Source of the DNA: Rubrivivax sp.
GTDB lineage: Bacteria; Pseudomonadota; Gammaproteobacteria; Burkholderiales; Burkholderiaceae_C
Assembly: GCA_030653385.1 (NCBI GenBank)
Contig: JAURZM010000026.1
Coordinates: forward strand, 173,429-237,428
DNA: 64,000 bases
Reading direction: 5' to 3'
Every line of letters begins with the position of its first letter. The first letter of the stretch is position 1. The notes below the pieces were generated by a model, which saw only the letters and a list, made by a program, of their open reading frames with translations, searched no databases and was not told the DNA's origin. This document shows, piece after piece, positions 47,203 to 55,010 of this stretch. The position numbers and the translations under genes are program-made.

Positions 47203-48568
47203 GGTCTGCGTGCTGGGCGGTGGCCCGGCCGGCGCCGCTGCCGCGCTGCGCCTGGCGCAGCTGGGTCATCGTGTCTGCCTGGTCGAACGTGGCGCGCCGC
47301 GGTTGACGCCGGCGGCGGTGTCCTTGCCACCGTCGGTGCTGCCGGTGCTGGACCTGCTGGGCCTGCGGTCGCGTGTGGAAAGCGCTGGCTTCTTGCGGCC
47401 GCCGCCGGCGCTGGTGCGCTGGCACGGTGCGGCGGCAGTCGACGGTGTCGCCGCAGGCCCCGCCGGCTTTCAGGTCGACCGGGCCCGCTTCGACCGTTTG
47501 TTTTTGCAGGCCGCCCAAGACGCGGGTGTGCAGGTGCTGCAGGCCGCGGCGTTGCCACCGCGCGACCAGGCTGGACGCTGGTGCGTGCCGCTGGCCGGCG
47601 GTGGGCATGTCGACGCGGGCTTTGTGATCGACGCGCGCGGGCGCCACGGCCAGCCCCAAGGCCCGGTCACGGTGGCGCTGATGGCGCTGATGGCGCACTG
47701 GCAGCCCAGGCTCGGCAGCGCCGAACCCGACCCGCGCAGCCGCGTGCAAGCCGGCGCCTCTTGTTGGGCCTGGGCTGCACCGCTGGCAAACCGCAGCACC
47801 CTGGTGGCGGTGTTCCTGGACGCCCACCGTGTGGCCGGTTTGCCCCAGGCTGCCCGGCAGGCCCTGCACGGGGAACTGCTGGCCCCGCTGGACCTGCTGG
47901 CGCCTTGTGTGCAGGGCGCCGACTGCGGCCCTGTGCAGGTCTGCGATGCCACGCCACGCAGCGTGAGTGACGCGGCACCGCAGCCTGGCCTGCTGCTGGC
48001 AGGCGAAGCGGCGTTCAGCCTGGACCCGCTGTCGTCACAGGGTGTGCCGGCAGCCTTGCGCCATGGCTGGCAGGCCGCAGCCTGTGTGCACACCGCCGCT
48101 CACCGGCCCGGCCAGGCCACGCTGGCCTGGCAGTTTCACCGCCAGCAGTCGCGGGCTGTGGCGCTGCGCCACCAGCGCCTGTCGACACGGCTTTACGACG
48201 CTGCAGCGCACCATGTCGATCACATTTTCTGGCTCAGCCGCGCCGGTCTCGACACGCCACCTTCGCCTGCCGCCGAGTGGCCCGGCCTGGACGACAGCAT
48301 CGCGCTGGACGGCCGCGCCCACTGCAGCGAAATGCCGGTGCTGGAGGGTGAGTGGATCGTCATGCGTCAGGCCATCGAGCATCCGCTGCTCGACGGCCCC
48401 ATTGCCTTCCTGGCCGGCCAGCCGGCGACTGACTGGCTGTGTGCCTTGCAAGGCGCGCCGCGTCTGCGCGACCTGCTGGATGCCTGGCACACACGCTTCG
48501 GCGCCGCTCGCACGCAGGCCGTCTGGCCTTTGTTGTGGCAACAAGGTTTGCTGAAGGCCGGAGCCTGA
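47162..48568 (+). CDS. Flavin-dependent monooxygenase, QhpG/LodB-like
   Basis: A 468-residue FAD enzyme of the halogenase/hydroxylase fold. The N-terminal dinucleotide motif is EVCVLGGGPAGAAAALRLAQLGHRVCLVERG, then FQVDRARFDRLFLQAA, and the second FAD motif GLLLAGEAAFSLDPLSSQGVPAALRHG. The C-terminal third (LDGRAHCSEMPVLEGEWIV onward) is a separate helical part, as in LodB and QhpG, which hydroxylate the quinone-forming Trp in their partner enzymes. The start at 47162 overlaps the radical SAM gene by 41 nt. It is the last gene of the five-gene operon and stands 25 nt from the convergent cyclase/ATPase gene. Confidence 0.82.
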   Translation: MSALPNTGPRFSTEVCVLGGGPAGAAAALRLAQLGHRVCLVERGAPRLTPAAVSLPPSVLPVLDLLGLRSRVESAGFLRPPPALVRWHGAAAVDGVAAGPAGFQVDRARFDRLFLQAAQDAGVQVLQAAALPPRDQAGRWCVPLAGGGHVDAGFVIDARGRHGQPQGPVTVALMALMAHWQPRLGSAEPDPRSRVQAGASCWAWAAPLANRSTLVAVFLDAHRVAGLPQAARQALHGELLAPLDLLAPCVQGADCGPVQVCDATPRSVSDAAPQPGLLLAGEAAFSLDPLSSQGVPAALRHGWQAAACVHTAAHRPGQATLAWQFHRQQSRAVALRHQRLSTRLYDAAAHHVDHIFWLSRAGLDTPPSPAAEWPGLDDSIALDGRAHCSEMPVLEGEWIVMRQAIEHPLLDGPIAFLAGQPATDWLCALQGAPRLRDLLDAWHTRFGAARTQAVWPLLWQQGLLKAGA

Positions 48569-48593
48569 AAGCCGGCGCGCTTGCCGGGTGACT

Positions 48594-51500
48594 TCAGGCG
48601 AAGCCGTGGGCAGCCAGCGAACGCTGGGCGCGTTTCACGAAGCCCGTCGCGCCCTGGGCCTGGGCCAGGCTCAGCGCGCGTTTCAGGTCGGCCTCGCGGT
48701 GCTCGGGCAGCAGTTCGCCCTGCAGTCGCCACAGCTCGGGTTCGAGCCAGCGCTCGCCTGACGCGGCCACGCCACCATGCGCGGCGCGCAGCAGCCGCCG
48801 CGCGGCCTGGCCGTCACCCGCCTGCACCTGCACACGGGCCAGGATCAATTCCACCAGTGGCCGGTAGTTCCGTGCGCCGGTGGCCCACCACTGCGTGGCG
48901 GCATCCTGCATCACCGGCAGTTCAGCATGGGCCTGTTCGCCCATCGCGCGGGCCGCGGCCAGGAAAAACCGGCCGCTGCTTTCCATCAAAGGAAAGCCGC
49001 GCTTCTGGCCCAGTTCGGTGACACGTTCGGCCAGCGGCGTGATGGCCTGCCAATTGTCCTGCACGGCCAGCATCAGGCAGTAGAAGATCAACGCCTGCGC
49101 GGTGCTGTGGTCGTGGCCCAACCGGTCGGCCCAGGCCAGGCTTTCGCCTTGCACACGCATGGCCCCCGCCTCGTCGCCCTGGGCCGTGAGCGTGAGCGAC
49201 AGGAAGTTCGAAGCGGCCACCTTGTGGTCGATGCCCAGCACCATGGCCATCGGCGCGTGGCGCTCGGGCACGTACTGCGCCAGGCTCTGCTCCAGGTGGT
49301 GGCGGGCGGTGGTCGGGTCGCCCACGTGGAAGGCCACGGCACCCACCGCACGGTGGCCAATCATCTCGAAGAGGGCGTCGCCATCGGCCCGCGCCGCATC
49401 CAGCAGCTGCTGAGCCGGTGCCAGGGCTTCGTCGCAGCGGCCGCGCACCAGGTGGTAGGCGTACAGGCCGTTCAGTGCCGGGATCAGCCGCTGCCGGTCG
49501 CCCAGCGTGCGCGCCAGCGCACTGGCACGTTCGTAGGCCGTACCTGTGGCCGGTGCGGCCACGCCCTGGCCGGCCCGCAAGGCGCTGGCCAGCATGATCT
49601 GCAGCGCCAGTTCGGCGCTGTCACGTTCCGGCCCGGCGGGCAGTTGCGGCACCAGTTCCAGCCCCTGCTGCAGGTGCGACACCGCTTCGGCAACCGCCGA
49701 ACGGGCCAGTGCGTGTTCGCCGGCGCGGCGCCACAGGTCCAGCGCGGCTTCGGCCTGGCCGGCTTCGGTGACGTGGCGGGCCAGCGTTTCCGGTTCGGCC
49801 TCGACGGTTTCTGCAAACTGCGAGCGCAGCACCTCGGCGATGCGAGCATGGGTTTGCTGACGTGCCGTGCGCAGCATCGATTCGCCAGCCGCCACCTGCA
49901 GCAGCGCGTGGCGGAAGGCGTGCCGGGGCGGCACCAGGTCGGGCAGTGTCTGCAGCACGTCGCCATGGCTGAGCTGCTGCAGCGCCCGGTCCAGTTCGCC
50001 GCGGGGCAGCGCGCACACGGCTGCCAGCAGGTCGGTCGAAAACTCGCGGCCCAGCAGTGCCGCGGTCTGCGCCACCTGCTTGGCCGGGCCCATGCGGTCC
50101 AGCCGCGCCATCAGCGACGCGTGCAGCGTGGCCGGCACTTCAATCTGCACCGCGTCCGAAGCGTTGTCCAAGACCGAGCGGGTGATCTGCTCGGCATACA
50201 GCGGCACACCTTCGGCCGTGGCCACGATGCGGTCGATGAGCGCCGGCGCCAGGGCCTTGCCCGCTGCCACCTGGCGGATGACGTGGCGGATGGCGTTGGT
50301 GCCCATGCGTTGCAGCGCCACGGTCTGCAGCCGGCTTTCGTCCCAAGGCGCCGTGAAGTCGGGCCGGGTGGTCAAGACCGTCAGCAGGCCTGCCGTGGCC
50401 GGGCCTTCGAGCAAGCGCTTGATGAGCGCCAGGGTCGAGGGGTCGGCCCAGTGCACGTCTTCCCAGACCATCAGCGCGGCGCTGTCGCGCGCAGTAGCCG
50501 ACAGCCAGTCCACGAGCAGTTGCTGCAGCGCCAGCATCAAGGCCGCGGGCTGCATTTCCGTGCTGCTGCGCGGGGCGTCGGTGCCCACCAGCGCAGCCAG
50601 CAGGGGCAGGGTGTCGGTGCGGGCGATCCCGTCGGCCTGCTGCAGGCCCAGCAGGCGCGGCAGCGCTTCTTCGCCGGGTGCGTCGGGGTTCAGGCCGGCG
50701 CGCTGAAGCAGGTGTTGCGCCACCGGGTGCAAGGCGCTGTGGCGGTGGAAAGCCGAGCAGCGCAACACGCGCACCGGCAGCTTGTCGGTTTGAACCTCGG
50801 CCACCAGTTCGTCGCTCAGGCGTGTTTTGCCCAGACCGGCTTCGCCGCGGATCAGCACAGACAGGCCCTCACCACCCCGCGCCCGCGACCAGGCGGTCTG
50901 CAGGGCGCGCAGGTGGCCGCTGGGATCCACCAACTGCGGGCGGGCGCTGCGTGGCAGCTGCGAGTCCAGCTCACCGGCCACCCGCGCCAGCCGCACCGGG
51001 TTGGCCGGGTCCTTCAGCACCACCAGACCCAGGTCTTCGGTGATGAAGCGCGGCGGCAGCAGGCTCAACGTGGCCTGGCTGATGAGCACGCTGTCGGGTG
51101 TGGCCACTGACTGGATGTGGGCCGCGATGTTGGGTGCCTCGCCCAGCGCCAGCGTGCCGGGCTGGTTGGCGTCGCCCAGGTCGCCGATGACCACCAGCCC
51201 GGTGTGGATGCCCACCCGCACCGCCAGGCCGCCGACCACCTGTGTCGTCAGGCGCGCGCTCAGGTGACGCACCGCCTGCACGATGGCCAGGCCGGCGCGC
51301 ACGGCACGTTCGGCGTCGTCTTCGTTGGCCAGCGGGTAGCCGAAATACACCAGGATGCCGTCGCCCAGGTACTGCGCGATGTGGCCGCCGGTGGGCCGCA
51401 ACACAGCCGCACACTCTTCGTGGTAGCTGCGCACCACGTCGCGCAGGTCTTCGGGGTCCAGGCGCGTGGAAAGTTTGGTTGAACCCACCAGGTCGCAGAA

Positions 51501-51734
51501 CATCACCGTCAGCCGCCGGCGTTCGGCCACCGAGCTTTCCGCCGGGTCGGCCGCCCACACCAGCACCAGGCCGTCTTCGTCGCGCGCCAGGCGCTGGGCC
51601 AGGATCAGTTCGTCTTTCAGGTCGGCCAGGGCCGCGTCATCAAGGCCGAATTCCCGCTGCAGCAAGCGGTAGGTGACGCGGCGGCGGCGTTTCAGCAGCT
51701 CGGTGGCTGCGTCCAGCACGGACTCGAAGCTCAT
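48594..51734 (-). CDS. Class III adenylate cyclase with AAA ATPase and TPR domains
   Basis: A 1046-residue cytoplasmic signalling protein. A short N-terminal domain (RRRRVTYRLLQREFGLDDAAL) precedes a class III cyclase domain (about residues 72-240: RRLTVMFCDLVGSTKLSTRL and GGHIAQYLGDGILVYFGYP hold the two metal Asp; LGEAPNIAAHIQ holds the Asn). Then an AAA-type ATPase (Walker A GEAGLGKTRLSDEL near 300; Walker B SAALMVWEDVHWAD) and a long TPR region to the end. Such fusions link nucleotide binding to cAMP production; the signal is unknown. It is convergent with the five-gene flavin/quinone operon and divergent from the MFS gene. Confidence 0.9.
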   Translation of the reverse strand: MSFESVLDAATELLKRRRRVTYRLLQREFGLDDAALADLKDELILAQRLARDEDGLVLVWAADPAESSVAERRRLTVMFCDLVGSTKLSTRLDPEDLRDVVRSYHEECAAVLRPTGGHIAQYLGDGILVYFGYPLANEDDAERAVRAGLAIVQAVRHLSARLTTQVVGGLAVRVGIHTGLVVIGDLGDANQPGTLALGEAPNIAAHIQSVATPDSVLISQATLSLLPPRFITEDLGLVVLKDPANPVRLARVAGELDSQLPRSARPQLVDPSGHLRALQTAWSRARGGEGLSVLIRGEAGLGKTRLSDELVAEVQTDKLPVRVLRCSAFHRHSALHPVAQHLLQRAGLNPDAPGEEALPRLLGLQQADGIARTDTLPLLAALVGTDAPRSSTEMQPAALMLALQQLLVDWLSATARDSAALMVWEDVHWADPSTLALIKRLLEGPATAGLLTVLTTRPDFTAPWDESRLQTVALQRMGTNAIRHVIRQVAAGKALAPALIDRIVATAEGVPLYAEQITRSVLDNASDAVQIEVPATLHASLMARLDRMGPAKQVAQTAALLGREFSTDLLAAVCALPRGELDRALQQLSHGDVLQTLPDLVPPRHAFRHALLQVAAGESMLRTARQQTHARIAEVLRSQFAETVEAEPETLARHVTEAGQAEAALDLWRRAGEHALARSAVAEAVSHLQQGLELVPQLPAGPERDSAELALQIMLASALRAGQGVAAPATGTAYERASALARTLGDRQRLIPALNGLYAYHLVRGRCDEALAPAQQLLDAARADGDALFEMIGHRAVGAVAFHVGDPTTARHHLEQSLAQYVPERHAPMAMVLGIDHKVAASNFLSLTLTAQGDEAGAMRVQGESLAWADRLGHDHSTAQALIFYCLMLAVQDNWQAITPLAERVTELGQKRGFPLMESSGRFFLAAARAMGEQAHAELPVMQDAATQWWATGARNYRPLVELILARVQVQAGDGQAARRLLRAAHGGVAASGERWLEPELWRLQGELLPEHREADLKRALSLAQAQGATGFVKRAQRSLAAHGFA

Positions 51735-51838
51735 GGTGTTTTGACGGACTCATTCTTGTTGTGGCGTCCCTGTGCGAATCAGTATAGGTGTCACCCGCGG
51801 CGTGCAGAATCGCATGAACCAAAAATCCGGACACCGTG

Positions 51839-53137
51839 ATGACTGCCCACAGCTCCCTGCAAGACGGCGTGACCCGGCGCGAAGTGTTCGGCTGGGCGAT
51901 GTACGACTTCGCCAACAGCGGCTACACGACGGTGGTCATGACCGCTGTCTTCAACGCCTACTTCGTGGGCGTGGTGGCCGACGGTGCCGACTGGGGCACC
52001 CTGGCCTGGACGCTGGCGCTGGGGCTGTCCAACGCGCTGGTGATGTTCACGATGCCCGTCATCGGCGCCTACGCCGACGCCCGCGCGGCCAAGAAGAAGT
52101 TGCTGGTGATCAGCACCGTGGGCTGCGTGCTTTTCACGGCCCTGCTGGCCGAAGTGGGCCGCGGCGACCTGTGGCTGGCCGTGCTGGCCATCGTGGTGTC
52201 CAACCTGTTCTATTCCTACGGCGAAGGGCTGAATGCCGCCTTCCTGCCCGAACTGGCCAAGCGCGAAGCGATGGGCCGTGTGTCGGGCTGGGGCTGGAGC
52301 TTCGGCTACTTCGGCGGCATGTTGACGCTGGGCCTGAGCCTGGGCTACGTGCTGTGGGCCCAAGGACAGGGCCTGCCGGCCACGCACTTCGTGCCGGTGA
52401 CGATGCTGATCACTGCGGCGGTGTACGGCGTGGCTTCTCTGGTGACCTTCTGGCTGCTCAAGGAACGTGCCGTGCCGCAGCCGGTGGCGGTGGGCGGTGC
52501 GGCGCGCAACGCTTTCCAGCGGCTGCAGCACACCTGGCAGGAAGCGCAGCGTTTTCAGGACTTCCGCTGGCTGCTGCTGTGTGCGGTGTTCTACCAGGCC
52601 GGCATTTCGGTGGTGGTGGCGCTGGCGGCGGTGTATGCCGAGCAGGTGCTGGGCTTCAAGCAGATCGACACGATGATGCTGATCTTCCTGGTCAACATCG
52701 CCTCGGCGGCGGGTGCCTTTGCCTTCGGCTACTGGCAGGACAAGGTCGGCCACCGCCGCGCGCTGGCCTTCACGCTGTGGGGCTGGATCGTGATGACGCT
52801 GCTGGCCGTGGCCGCCACGTCGGCGCCGCTGTTCTGGGTGGCCGCGGTGATCGCTGGCCTGTGCATGGGCAGCAGCCAGTCGGCGGGCCGCGCGATGGCC
52901 GCGCTGTTTGCGCCCGACGAACGGCTGGCCGAGTTTTTTGGTCTGTGGACCTTTGCGGTGCGGCTGTCGGCCATCGTCGGCCCCATCACCTACGGCCTGG
53001 TGACGTGGGTCACGTCGGGCAACCACCGTATCGCCATCCTCAGCACGGGGCTGTTTTTCGTGGTCGGCCTGGTCGTGTTGCGCCGTGTGGACATGGCACG
53101 TGGCATGGCGGCTTCCGGGCACCCGCAAGAAAAATAG
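51839..53137 (+). CDS. MFS transporter of the UMF1/Atg22-like family
   Basis: A 432-residue inner-membrane transporter with about 12 hydrophobic helices. The N-terminus (REVFGWAMYDFANSGYTTVVMTAVFNAYFV) is the UMF1 signature, followed by PVIGAYADARAAKKKLL in the loop between helices 2 and 3. A second cytoplasmic loop has YWQDKVGHRRALAFT, and SSQSAGRAMAALFAPDERLAEFFGLW lies near the end. The substrate is unknown; relatives move amino acids or sugars. ATG 51839 or the GTG just before it may be the start. Its last codons overlap the palindrome at 53131-53154. Confidence 0.88.
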   Translation: MTAHSSLQDGVTRREVFGWAMYDFANSGYTTVVMTAVFNAYFVGVVADGADWGTLAWTLALGLSNALVMFTMPVIGAYADARAAKKKLLVISTVGCVLFTALLAEVGRGDLWLAVLAIVVSNLFYSYGEGLNAAFLPELAKREAMGRVSGWGWSFGYFGGMLTLGLSLGYVLWAQGQGLPATHFVPVTMLITAAVYGVASLVTFWLLKERAVPQPVAVGGAARNAFQRLQHTWQEAQRFQDFRWLLLCAVFYQAGISVVVALAAVYAEQVLGFKQIDTMMLIFLVNIASAAGAFAFGYWQDKVGHRRALAFTLWGWIVMTLLAVAATSAPLFWVAAVIAGLCMGSSQSAGRAMAALFAPDERLAEFFGLWTFAVRLSAIVGPITYGLVTWVTSGNHRIAILSTGLFFVVGLVVLRRVDMARGMAASGHPQEK

Positions 53138-53154
53138 TACGATCGTTCTATTTT
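53131..53154. promoter_or_regulatory. Near-perfect 24-bp palindrome, TetR-type operator upstream of etfBA
   Basis: AAAATAG and CTATTTT flank a core ACGATCGT, giving a 24-bp palindrome with one mismatched pair. It overlaps the last codons of the MFS gene and lies 98 bp before etfB. The GAACGATCGTTC-like core resembles sites of TetR-family fatty-acid regulators in betaproteobacteria (from memory). The regulator is not in the window. Confidence 0.6.
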
Positions 53155-53213
53155 GAGGCCTGGCGAGGCCCTGGCGAGGCTCAAGCCCAGGGGCGCGGCC
53201 TAGAATGCGCCAC

Positions 53214-53229
53214 TTAACGTTTACGTCAA
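53214..53229. promoter_or_regulatory. LiuR-like operator upstream of etfBA
   Basis: TTAACGTTTACGTCAA (53214-53229) is close to the TTTACGTTTACGTCAA-type site I recall for LiuR, the MerR-family regulator of branched-chain amino-acid breakdown. It sits 22 bp before the etfB start, just after a TAGAAT box (53201-53206) that may be the -10. Confidence 0.5.
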
Positions 53230-53251
53230 TTGAAGCCCAGGAGCGTCATTC

Positions 53252-54001
53252 ATGAAGGTGCTGGTTCCCGTCAAGCGGGTGGTCGATTACAACGTCAAGG
53301 TGCGGGTCAAGAGCGACGGCACCGGCGTCGACATCGCCAACGTCAAGATGAGCATGAACCCCTTCGACGAGATTGCCGTCGAAGAGGCCGTGCGCCTGAA
53401 AGAGAAGGGCGTGGTCACCGAGATCATCGCCGTGTCCTGCGGTGTCACGCAGTGCCAGGAAACGCTACGCACGGCCATGGCCATTGGCGCCGACCGCGCC
53501 ATCCTGGTTGAATGCGCCGACGAACTGCAGCCGCTGGCGGTGGCCAAGTTGCTGAAGGCGCTGGTGGACAAGGAGCAGCCGGGCCTGGTCATTCTGGGCA
53601 AACAGGCCATCGACGACGACTGCAACCAGACGGGCCAGATGCTGGCCGCACTGGCGGGCCTGCCGCAGGCCACGTTTGCATCGAAGGTCGAAGTCGCCGA
53701 CGGGTTCGCGTCGGTCACGCGTGAAGTCGACGGCGGCCTGGAAACGCTGAAGATCAAGCTGCCCGCCGTCATCACCACCGACCTGCGCCTGAACGAACCG
53801 CGTTACGTCACGCTGCCCAACATCATGAAGGCGAAGAAGAAGACGCTCGACGTCTTCAAGCCGGCCGACCTGGGTGTGGACGTCAGCTCGCGCATCAAGA
53901 CACTGAAAGTGACCGAGCCGCCCAAGCGCGGTGCCGGCATCAAGGTGCCCGACGTGGCCACGCTGGTGGCCAAGCTGAAGAACGAAGCGAAGGTGGTGTG
54001 A
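53252..54001 (+). CDS. etfB: Electron transfer flavoprotein, beta subunit
   Basis: A 249-residue subunit, the usual length. It begins [27 protein letters not shown] and has the AMP-binding loop region and the family signature near residues 180-205 ([28 protein letters not shown]). With EtfA it carries electrons from acyl-CoA dehydrogenases to ETF-quinone oxidoreductase. AGGAG lies about 10 nt before the ATG. The start of etfA is 2 nt past its stop. Two candidate operators precede it, consistent with control by fatty acids and branched-chain amino acids. Confidence 0.96.
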   Translation: MKVLVPVKRVVDYNVKVRVKSDGTGVDIANVKMSMNPFDEIAVEEAVRLKEKGVVTEIIAVSCGVTQCQETLRTAMAIGADRAILVECADELQPLAVAKLLKALVDKEQPGLVILGKQAIDDDCNQTGQMLAALAGLPQATFASKVEVADGFASVTREVDGGLETLKIKLPAVITTDLRLNEPRYVTLPNIMKAKKKTLDVFKPADLGVDVSSRIKTLKVTEPPKRGAGIKVPDVATLVAKLKNEAKVV

Positions 54002-54003
54002 AC

Positions 54004-54936
54004 ATGGCAGCTCTGGTGATCGCAGAACACGACAACGTTTCCGTTAGGGGCGCCACGCTGAACACCGTCACCGCGGCACTGGCCTGCGGCGGCGAGGTGC
54101 ACGTGCTGATCGCCGGCACCGATGCCGGCGGTGCAGCCGCGGCGGCCGCGCAGATAACCGGCGTGGCGAAGGTGCTGCATGCCGACGCGCCCGGCCTGAA
54201 CCACGGCCTGGCCGAGAACGTGGCCTCGCAGGTGGTGGGCATTGCCAAGCACTACAGCCACATCCTGTTTCCGGCCACGGCTGCGGGCAAAAACGTGGCG
54301 CCGCGGGTGGCCGCGCTGCTGGACGTGGCGCAGATTTCCGACGCCACCAAGGTCATCAGCGCCGACACCTTCGAGCGCCCCATCTACGCCGGCAACGCCA
54401 TTGCCACGGTGCAGAGCCTGGACGCCATCAAGGTCATCACCGTGCGCACGACCGGCTTCGACCCGGCCGCTGCCACCGGTGGCAGCGCCGCGGTCGAGTC
54501 CCTGCCCGCCGTGGCCGACAGCGGCAGCAGCACCTTCATGGGCAGCGAAATCGCCAAGAGCGACCGGCCCGAACTGACGGCGGCCAAGATCATCGTCAGC
54601 GGGGGCCGTGCGCTGGGCAGCAGCGAAAAGTTCACCGAGGTGCTGACACCGCTGGCCGACAAGCTGGGCGCAGCGCTGGGCGCCAGCCGCGCCGCGGTTG
54701 ACGCCGGTTACGCGCCCAACGACTGGCAGGTGGGGCAGACCGGCAAGATCGTCGCGCCGCAGCTCTACGTGGCCATCGGCATCAGCGGCGCCATCCAGCA
54801 CCTGGCCGGCATGAAGGACAGCAAGGTCATCGTGGCCATCAACAAGGACGCCGAAGCGCCCATCTTCAGCGTTGCCGACTACGGCCTGGAGGCCGACCTC
54901 TTCACGGCCGTGCCCGAGTTGATCGCCGCGCTCTGA
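54004..54936 (+). CDS. etfA: Electron transfer flavoprotein, alpha subunit
   Basis: A 310-residue FAD-binding subunit. The N-terminal domain starts [25 protein letters not shown]; the FAD domain carries [40 protein letters not shown] and the signature [34 protein letters not shown]. It is in tight operon with etfB. An 11-bp hairpin without T-tract separates it from the acyl-CoA dehydrogenase gene, 74 nt downstream. Confidence 0.96.
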   Translation: MAALVIAEHDNVSVRGATLNTVTAALACGGEVHVLIAGTDAGGAAAAAAQITGVAKVLHADAPGLNHGLAENVASQVVGIAKHYSHILFPATAAGKNVAPRVAALLDVAQISDATKVISADTFERPIYAGNAIATVQSLDAIKVITVRTTGFDPAAATGGSAAVESLPAVADSGSSTFMGSEIAKSDRPELTAAKIIVSGGRALGSSEKFTEVLTPLADKLGAALGASRAAVDAGYAPNDWQVGQTGKIVAPQLYVAIGISGAIQHLAGMKDSKVIVAINKDAEAPIFSVADYGLEADLFTAVPELIAAL

Positions 54937-54963
54937 GCGGCGCAGCCCCGAACAGCCAGAACA

Positions 54964-54987
54964 GAGGGCGCCTGAGCAGGCGCCCTC
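54964..54987 (+). repeat. Strong hairpin between etfA and the acyl-CoA dehydrogenase gene
   Basis: GAGGGCGCCTG (54964-54974) and CAGGCGCCCTC (54977-54987) form an 11-bp perfect stem with a tiny loop. No T-tract follows, so it may tune mRNA levels between etfBA and the downstream gene rather than stop transcription. Confidence 0.6.
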
Positions 54988-55010
54988 GCCACATCCGAAA
55001 GACACCAACA

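Noticed and set aside
40583..48568. Genomic island inserted at tRNA-Leu(UAA)
   Set aside because: No integrase, no repeat of the tRNA 3' end, and codon use looks like the neighbours. The operon starts 134 nt after the tRNA, but there is no sign of integration.
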